Below are positions 49,052 to 53,331 of a stretch of 53,331 nucleotides of DNA, in pieces. Numbering within the stretch: position 1 is the first letter of the stretch; each line of letters begins with the position of its first letter. The translations under genes and the position numbers were made by a program. The notes beneath the pieces are model-generated. The model had not been told where the DNA came from. It did not search any database and saw only the letters and a list, made by a program, of their open reading frames with translations. The DNA comes from DASYGT01 sp035999365 (lineage in GTDB: Bacteria > Actinomycetota > Actinomycetes > Mycobacteriales > Jatrophihabitantaceae), in contig DASYGT010000025.1 of assembly GCA_035999365.1 (NCBI GenBank), forward strand, positions 1 through 53,331, in the 5' to 3' direction.

Positions 49052-49747
49052 GTGTCGCCCGTGTCGCAGGTGTCGCAGGTGCTGCCCCGCGCAGTGCTCT
49101 TCGACCTCGACGGGACGCTGTCCGATTCGGCGCCGGGAATTCTCGCCGCGCTGCGGCATGCCTTTGCCGCCAACGGGCTACCACCGCTCGACCCGGACAC
49201 CGAGCGCGCGTTGCTCGGCCCGCCGTTCTACGAGTCGTTGCCGCCACTCATCGGAACTGATGCACTTCCCGCCGTGATCGCCGCGTATCGCGAGCACTAC
49301 GGCGCCGGCGGCATGTACGACACGGCGCTCTACCCCGGCACGATCGGGGTGCTGCGTGCGTTGCATGGCGCCGGCGTGCCGATCGCTGTTGCGACGAGCA
49401 AGCCCGAGCACTATGCAGTACCCATCGTCGAACACCTCGGGCTGGCCGCCCTCTTCGAGACCGTCGGCGGCGACGAACTGGACGGATCGCTGCCGACGAA
49501 GGCGATGGTCATCGACAAGGTGCTCGGCCGGCTCGGCAGACCTGACCCGGACACCGTGCGAATGGTCGGCGACCGCTCGCATGACGTCCTCGGCGCCCGT
49601 GCGCACGGCATCGAGACCATCGCGGTCACGTGGGGATACGCGACTCCCGGTGAGCTGGCGGCGGCCGGGCCCCTCGCCGTTTGCGCAGATGCCGACGAGC
49701 TCTCGCGAGCCCTGGGGCTGGACGGTGCCCGTGCTCAGGCGTCCTGA
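49052..49747 (+). CDS. HAD-superfamily phosphatase (phosphoglycolate phosphatase type)
   Basis: 231 residues if GTG 49052 is used. HAD motifs: FDLDGTLSDS, the four-helix cap, VATSKPEHY, and VGDRSHDVLGARAHGI. It probably removes phosphate from a small metabolite such as phosphoglycolate. Four in-frame GTG codons (49052, 49061, 49070, 49079) sit 9 nt apart in a repeated GTGTCGCAG context, so the exact start is open. It begins 2 nt after the methyltransferase stop. Confidence 0.87.
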   Translation: MSPVSQVSQVLPRAVLFDLDGTLSDSAPGILAALRHAFAANGLPPLDPDTERALLGPPFYESLPPLIGTDALPAVIAAYREHYGAGGMYDTALYPGTIGVLRALHGAGVPIAVATSKPEHYAVPIVEHLGLAALFETVGGDELDGSLPTKAMVIDKVLGRLGRPDPDTVRMVGDRSHDVLGARAHGIETIAVTWGYATPGELAAAGPLAVCADADELSRALGLDGARAQAS

Positions 49748-50363
49748 GGTCGAGCCGCTGCGCACACCGCCGTTCATCACGCTGACCTCGCTGTGGTGGT
49801 TGATCAGGAATCGCGCGTACCGGCCCTGGTATGTGGTGCGGTATTGGCGCTTCGTACGGCTGCGGTTGTTCAACCGGCATGTCATCACGAGAGGCTTCGT
49901 GTTCCTGGATCGTGACGTCGAGATCTATGTACGCAAGGGGTACGGCCGGCTGGTGATCGGCAGTTGGGTGCATCTGGGCGTGGGCACCGCGCTGCGCTGT
50001 CACGAGGGCACCTTGAGTCTCGGTGACAAGAGCGTGCTCGCCCGGGATGTCTCGATCAACTGTTACCTCGATGTCGAGATCGGCGACGCGGCGCTCATCG
50101 CCGACAGCGTCTACATCTCCGACTTCGACCACAACTTCGCCGATCTGACGATCCCGATCAAAGACCAGGGCATCGCGAAGTCACGCGTGCGCATCGACAG
50201 GGACGTCTGGCTGGGTACCAAGGTCACCGTGTGTCGTGGTGTGCTGATCGGCGAGGGCGCGGTCGTGGGCGCGAACGCCGTCGTCACTCGTGACTTACCC
50301 GCGTTCGCCGTGGCGGTGGGTGTGCCGGCGAGGGTCGTGAAGGACCGCCGCGCCACCACCTAG
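49725..50363 (+). CDS. Left-handed beta-helix sugar O-acyltransferase
   Basis: About 212 residues from GTG 49725 (GTG 49731 is an alternative), overlapping the phosphatase gene by 17-23 nt. Hexapeptide repeats run through the C-terminal two thirds (SWVHLGVGTALRCHEGTLSLGDKSVLARDVSINC..., VLIGEGAVVGANAVVTRDLPAFAVAVGVPARVV), and DFDHNF carries the catalytic His. Position matches Rv3034c, the octanoyltransferase that acylates the glucosylglycerate head of MGLP. That specific activity is inferred from context. Confidence 0.85.
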   Translation: MPVLRRPEVEPLRTPPFITLTSLWWLIRNRAYRPWYVVRYWRFVRLRLFNRHVITRGFVFLDRDVEIYVRKGYGRLVIGSWVHLGVGTALRCHEGTLSLGDKSVLARDVSINCYLDVEIGDAALIADSVYISDFDHNFADLTIPIKDQGIAKSRVRIDRDVWLGTKVTVCRGVLIGEGAVVGANAVVTRDLPAFAVAVGVPARVVKDRRATT

Positions 50364-51544
50364 ACCGCCTCCAACACAGCGCTGAAGACCTCGACCGTGC
50401 GCTGCGCCACCGCCGTCCAGGTGTACTCGCGCCTGATCAGCCGCGAGGCTCGGGCCGCGGCACGGCGTCCTGCAGCTGGGTCGCCGAGCACGGCATCTAT
50501 GGCGGCGATGAGCGCGCCGGTGTCCCCGGGCGGGAAGGACCCAGCGACGACGTTGCGCAGAACCAGGTCGTGCAGACCGCCCGTCTCGGAGACCACGACA
50601 GGCGTTCCGGCGGCGGCTGCCTCGAGCGCCACGATGCCGAACGGTTCGTACACGGACGGGACGACAACGGTGTCCGCGGCCGCGAACACCGCCGCCAGCT
50701 CCGGGTCGGGAACGAAGCCGGCCCAGTCGATCGCCCGGGTCAGCCGGCGGCGCCGCGCGTGGGCTTGCAGTTCGTCCTCGTGGGGCCCGGTGCCCGCGAC
50801 GACGAGACGCAGCCCGGCATGCCGGCGTCGCAGCTCGGGGAGTGCGTCGATGAGCGTCTGCACGCCCTTTTCGTGTACGAGCCGGCCGGCGAATGCGAGC
50901 AGAGGTCCCTCGGCTGCATGAGCCGTGCGCACCAGGTCGCGCGTATGCCGGCTCACTCGCCACGGTGCGAGGTCGATGCCGTTCGGCACCACGGTCACCC
51001 GTTCGTCAGGAAGCTCGAAGAGCCGGGTGACCTCGTCGTGCATCGCCACCGAGCAGGTGATGACCGCCGCCGCCTGTCCCACGAGCCAGCGCTCGACGGA
51101 ATGGATGGCGAGATTCAGCGGGCGCGGCAGCCAGCCTTGATGCCGCCCCGCCTCCGTGGCGTGCACCGTCACGACGAGCGGTGCTCCGGTGATCTGGGCG
51201 ATGGTCACCCCGGTCTGTGCCACAAGCCAGTCATGGGCATGGACGATGTCCGGACGCCACCGCTTCACCAGCGGCAGAGCCGTCCGGATGAGGCTGTGCT
51301 CGACCGCTTGGCTCCAGGCCAGCAGCGATTCGGTGGTGAAGTCGATCGCGAGCGGATCCACCGCGCTGCGGCGCACCCGCACGCCCTCGCGCACCTCGTC
51401 GACCGGTGATCCCGACTCGCCCCGCGTGACCACAACGACGTCATGCCCCGCGGCAGCGAGTTCGCGAGCCAAGGCGTCGACGTGCCGTCCGAGGCCCCCG
51501 ACGACGAGCGGCGGGTACTCCCATGAGAGGACGAGGACGCGCAC
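50360..51544 (-). CDS. GT4-family glycosyltransferase (Rv3032-type alpha-glucosyltransferase)
   Basis: 394 residues, GTG 51544. The GT-B fold is visible: MRVLVLSWEYPPLVVGGLGRHV at the N-terminus, FAGRLVHEKGVQTLI, and the EX7E motif EPFGIVALE. It corresponds to Rv3032, which elongates the alpha-1,4 glucan backbone of methylglucose lipopolysaccharide. The last 4 nt (CTAG) give stop codons on both strands, shared with the acyltransferase. Its start is only 23 bp from the divergent membrane-protein gene. Confidence 0.9.
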   Translation of the reverse strand: MRVLVLSWEYPPLVVGGLGRHVDALARELAAAGHDVVVVTRGESGSPVDEVREGVRVRRSAVDPLAIDFTTESLLAWSQAVEHSLIRTALPLVKRWRPDIVHAHDWLVAQTGVTIAQITGAPLVVTVHATEAGRHQGWLPRPLNLAIHSVERWLVGQAAAVITCSVAMHDEVTRLFELPDERVTVVPNGIDLAPWRVSRHTRDLVRTAHAAEGPLLAFAGRLVHEKGVQTLIDALPELRRRHAGLRLVVAGTGPHEDELQAHARRRRLTRAIDWAGFVPDPELAAVFAAADTVVVPSVYEPFGIVALEAAAAGTPVVVSETGGLHDLVLRNVVAGSFPPGDTGALIAAIDAVLGDPAAGRRAAARASRLIRREYTWTAVAQRTVEVFSAVLEAV

Positions 51545-51570
51545 GGCCGGAGACTAGTGTCTGAGCCATG
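51542..51570. promoter_or_regulatory. Overlapping divergent leaderless promoters
   Basis: Forward -10 TAGTGT (51555-51560) lies 7 nt before the ATG at 51568. Reverse -10 TAGTCT (51551-51556 on the minus strand) lies 6 nt before the GTG at 51544. The two boxes share two base pairs (51555-51556), so polymerase could not occupy both at once. Confidence 0.6.
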
Positions 51571-52221
51571 GCGGCGGTGCTCGACAGGTCGAAGGCGGCC
51601 AGCCCGATAGCGCGACGCGCGGTGGTGGCGACCATGCTTCTTCTGCTCGGCGTCGGCCTCGCTGCCGCGTATCGCGTCGTCAGCGGCACACAGCGGCAGG
51701 CGTTCTCGGTGGGCGCGGTGCCGCCGACCGGCTCGCAGGTCACCGAGGGCAAGACCTACCAGCTCGCCGTGCCCGGTGGCGTGGCCTCGTTGACCAAACG
51801 CGGGATCACCGTCACTGCCCCGCAATGCGAGTGGTCTGTCGGCGGTTCCGGCGCTCAGGTCCTGCAAGTGTCGCCCGGAGGCGCCGACACAAAGGCAATC
51901 AACGTCGTCGCCACCTTCGTCTCACCCGTCACGGGCAACATCCACGTCGACTGTGCGGGCTGGGGCGCGATGTACATCGACGACGCCGACAACGCCGCCG
52001 CAGACGTCGCCGGCTGGTTTCTCGTCCTTGCGGTCATCGCACTCTCGGTAGGCGCGGGTATCGGTGTATCGGCGATGCGCATGGCCGGCGACGAGGCCGC
52101 GTCGTCAGCCCGCTGGTCGACGCGCGAGGACGACGAGATCGAGCGACTCGTTCACGTCGTGCACGTCCGCAGCGACGATGGGGAAGTCCTCGGCCCGCAC
52201 CGCGGCGACGTCACCCCTTAG
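51568..52221 (+). CDS. Two-helix membrane protein (Rv3033-type)
   Basis: 217 residues, ATG 51568. A first helix near 18-36 (AVVATMLLLLGVGLAAAY) and a second near 151-170 (VAGWFLVLAVIALSVGAGIGV) enclose an extracytoplasmic domain of about 115 residues with two Cys (PQCEW, VDCAGW) that could form a disulfide. A hydrophilic C-terminal tail of about 45 residues follows. The position next to the glycosyltransferase suggests the equivalent of Rv3033. Its last 117 nt lie antisense to the methyltransferase gene. Confidence 0.75.
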   Translation: MAAVLDRSKAASPIARRAVVATMLLLLGVGLAAAYRVVSGTQRQAFSVGAVPPTGSQVTEGKTYQLAVPGGVASLTKRGITVTAPQCEWSVGGSGAQVLQVSPGGADTKAINVVATFVSPVTGNIHVDCAGWGAMYIDDADNAAADVAGWFLVLAVIALSVGAGIGVSAMRMAGDEAASSARWSTREDDEIERLVHVVHVRSDDGEVLGPHRGDVTP

Positions 52222-52866
52222 CTGCGCACTCCACTGCTGCGGAGGTGCGGCCAGTTGGGCGCCGACGAACGAGCCGCCGTGCTTCCCGTCGAGGCGCTCC
52301 AGTCGGACGCCCGCATGCAGCCCGAGGACGTGCGTGACGTCGAAGCCACATCCCGACACCAGGTCGACGAGTTCGTCGGCGGTGAACTCCTTGGTGTGAA
52401 AGGGATTCACCGGCGTATCGAGGCCTGGTGAGAAGGTCAGCCGGTTCGGTGTGGTCACCAACAGCAGGCCGCCCGGCCGGAGCACCCGCAGGCATTCGCG
52501 GACGAACTCGGGATGGTTCCAGACGTGTTCGATCACCTGCAGCGCTACGACAGAGTGCACTCGCCGCGTTGTGACAGGCAGCGCCGCCAGGTTCGCCCGG
52601 GCGAACGCGACCTGCGGGTAGGTGCCGGCAGCGTGCGTGATCGTCGTGGCGTCGTAGTCGATGCCGAGAATGCGCGTGGCCACCGAAGACAGCTGCGCAG
52701 TGCCGTATCCCTCTCCGCACCCGATCTCGAGCACCTCATGCCCGGCGACAAATCCGGCGGCGAACCGGTACGCGGCCTCGTGCCGTCTGAACCAGTAATT
52801 CTCCGCCGCGATGCCCGGTACGGTTCGCTCGCCGGTGAGCGGCAATACGTCTCCGGTGACGTTCAT
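52105..52866 (-). CDS. SAM-dependent methyltransferase (Rv3030-type)
   Basis: 253 residues from ATG 52866. PLTGERTVPGIAAENYWFRRHEAAY at the N-terminus, motif I VLEIGCGEGYGTAQL, GIDYDATTI and VLRPGGLLLVTTPN are clear. It resembles the Rv3030 methyltransferase of the MGLP cluster. The C-terminus (DFPIVAADVHDVNESLDLVVLARRP) is a normal family end, so the stop at 52105 is credible even though it lies within the opposite gene. TGATG joins it to the small upstream gene. Confidence 0.88.
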   Translation of the reverse strand: MNVTGDVLPLTGERTVPGIAAENYWFRRHEAAYRFAAGFVAGHEVLEIGCGEGYGTAQLSSVATRILGIDYDATTITHAAGTYPQVAFARANLAALPVTTRRVHSVVALQVIEHVWNHPEFVRECLRVLRPGGLLLVTTPNRLTFSPGLDTPVNPFHTKEFTADELVDLVSGCGFDVTHVLGLHAGVRLERLDGKHGGSFVGAQLAAPPQQWSAQLRGDVAAVRAEDFPIVAADVHDVNESLDLVVLARRPAG

Positions 52867-53153
52867 CAGCCCCCGAGCAGGCGTCGCCACGACCATCGGG
52901 CCCGCGGCCGCGCGTAGGTCGATGGCGACCAGCCGTACCCGGGCCCCTCGGCGAGCGAGCGGGTCAGCGTGTTGATGAGCTCAGGTGACGCCGACCGGGC
53001 GAGTTGGAAGGTGGCGGCGCAAGTGCGATCTCGCCAGATGCTCAAGACGAAGGCATCGTCTGCCGGGTGCCAGGTGATTCGCAGCCATCGGCCGTCGTCG
53101 CGGGTGTCGAAGAGCACCTCGCTGGTCGGGGGCAGGACGGTCACGACGGTCAT
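52866..53153 (-). CDS. Small conserved-looking protein upstream of the methyltransferase
   Basis: 95 residues from ATG 53153. The sequence (SEVLFDTRDDGRWLRITWHPADDAFVLSIWRDRTCAATFQLARSASPELINTL) suggests a small beta-rich domain with a C-terminal basic tail (RPRARWSWRRLLGG). No family is recognised. The stop and the methyltransferase start share one base (TGATG), so the two are translationally coupled. GATCAT 6 nt before the ATG is a possible leaderless -10 box. Confidence 0.7.
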   Translation of the reverse strand: MTVVTVLPPTSEVLFDTRDDGRWLRITWHPADDAFVLSIWRDRTCAATFQLARSASPELINTLTRSLAEGPGYGWSPSTYARPRARWSWRRLLGG

Positions 53154-53242
53154 GGCGCAATGATCGCCCCGGATCGCATGCTGGGGAAGTCCGCCTGTGC
53201 GGGAACCTGCCGGCACTATCACCTCGTCCTGAGGGTGTGCGG

Positions 53243-53331
53243 ATGCTTAGGAAGGCCGTGACCGGGCTGCTGCTCGGTTCGATGATCCTCGCCATCCTCG
53301 CCATGCTCGCCGGATGCGCGGACCCGACGCC
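53243..53331 (+). CDS. N-terminus of a lipoprotein, truncated by window end
   Basis: From ATG 53243 the frame reads MLRKAVTGLLLGSMILAILA and continues MLAGCADPT to the window edge. A positively charged start, a hydrophobic core and the lipobox LAGC (Cys at residue 25) make a type II signal peptide. A GAGGG lies 7 nt upstream. The mature protein is outside the window, so its role is unknown. Confidence 0.65.
   Translation, partial: MLRKAVTGLLLGSMILAILAMLAGCADPT

Noticed and set aside
49734..49748. CTCAGG-CGT-CCTGAG hairpin at the end of the phosphatase gene
   Set aside because: It lies inside the coding region of both the phosphatase and the overlapping acyltransferase, so a terminator role is unlikely.

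Overview
The window is dense, high-GC DNA from an actinobacterium, most likely a member of Mycobacteriales (or a near relative such as Pseudonocardiales) outside Mycobacterium itself. Four things support this: the order atpC, DUF2550, cobalamin adenosyltransferase, murA; a MurA with Asp in place of the catalytic Cys; the mismatch endonuclease NucS; and a methylglucose-lipopolysaccharide (MGLP) type cluster. Many genes show a TAnnnT box 6-8 nt before an ATG or GTG, the mark of leaderless mycobacterial-type promoters. No stretch longer than 300 bases lacks a gene. I see no rRNA, tRNA, CRISPR array, insertion sequence or prophage.

Layout. 1-2.6 kb: end of the ATP synthase operon, DUF2550, PduO-type adenosyltransferase, murA. 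2.6-28.5 kb: a metabolic block built on a backbone resembling M. tuberculosis Rv1311-Rv1328 (atpC, murA, nucS, epimerase, fadA4, thioredoxin), with many genes added for short-chain acyl-CoA and B12-dependent chemistry: ethylmalonyl-CoA mutase, tandem 3-hydroxyacyl-CoA dehydrogenase, crotonyl-CoA carboxylase/reductase, methylmalonyl-CoA epimerase, acetoacetyl-CoA thiolase, MeaB, crotonases, glutaryl-CoA dehydrogenase, a MarR regulator and an isobutyryl-CoA mutase large subunit. An ECF42-type sigma factor with its DGPF partner lies among them. 28.5-31 kb: DUF2156 protein, pirin, SRPBCC protein. 31-44.5 kb: complete GlgE-type alpha-glucan metabolism, a coupled glgE-treS-mak-glgB operon divergent from glgP, plus glgX. 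44.7-53.3 kb: a PDZ serine protease, then a block resembling Rv3041c-Rv3030 (ABC ATPase, echA17, methyltransferase, sugar O-acyltransferase, glycosyltransferase, membrane protein, methyltransferase), ending in the start of a lipoprotein.

How the genes work together. Thiolase, 3-hydroxybutyryl-CoA dehydrogenase, crotonase and glutaryl-CoA dehydrogenase all lead to crotonyl-CoA. Ccr carboxylates crotonyl-CoA to ethylmalonyl-CoA, which the epimerase and Ecm convert to methylsuccinyl-CoA. IcmA links butyryl- and isobutyryl-CoA. The adenosyltransferase and MeaB supply and protect the B12 cofactor of both mutases. The later enzymes of the ethylmalonyl-CoA pathway and the IcmB subunit are not in the window. 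In the glucan block, TreS makes maltose, Mak phosphorylates it, GlgE polymerises maltose-1-phosphate, GlgB branches the product, and GlgP and GlgX break it down.

Most unusual features: a 53-nt structured repeat placed just after the stop codons of both glgB and glgX, with a compensatory base-pair change; overlapping face-to-face -10 boxes in a 23-bp divergent spacer of the MGLP cluster; an ECF42 promoter motif upstream of the sigma factor's own partner gene; related palindromic operators before ccr and a crotonase gene; and an icmA gene with no adjacent B12 subunit.
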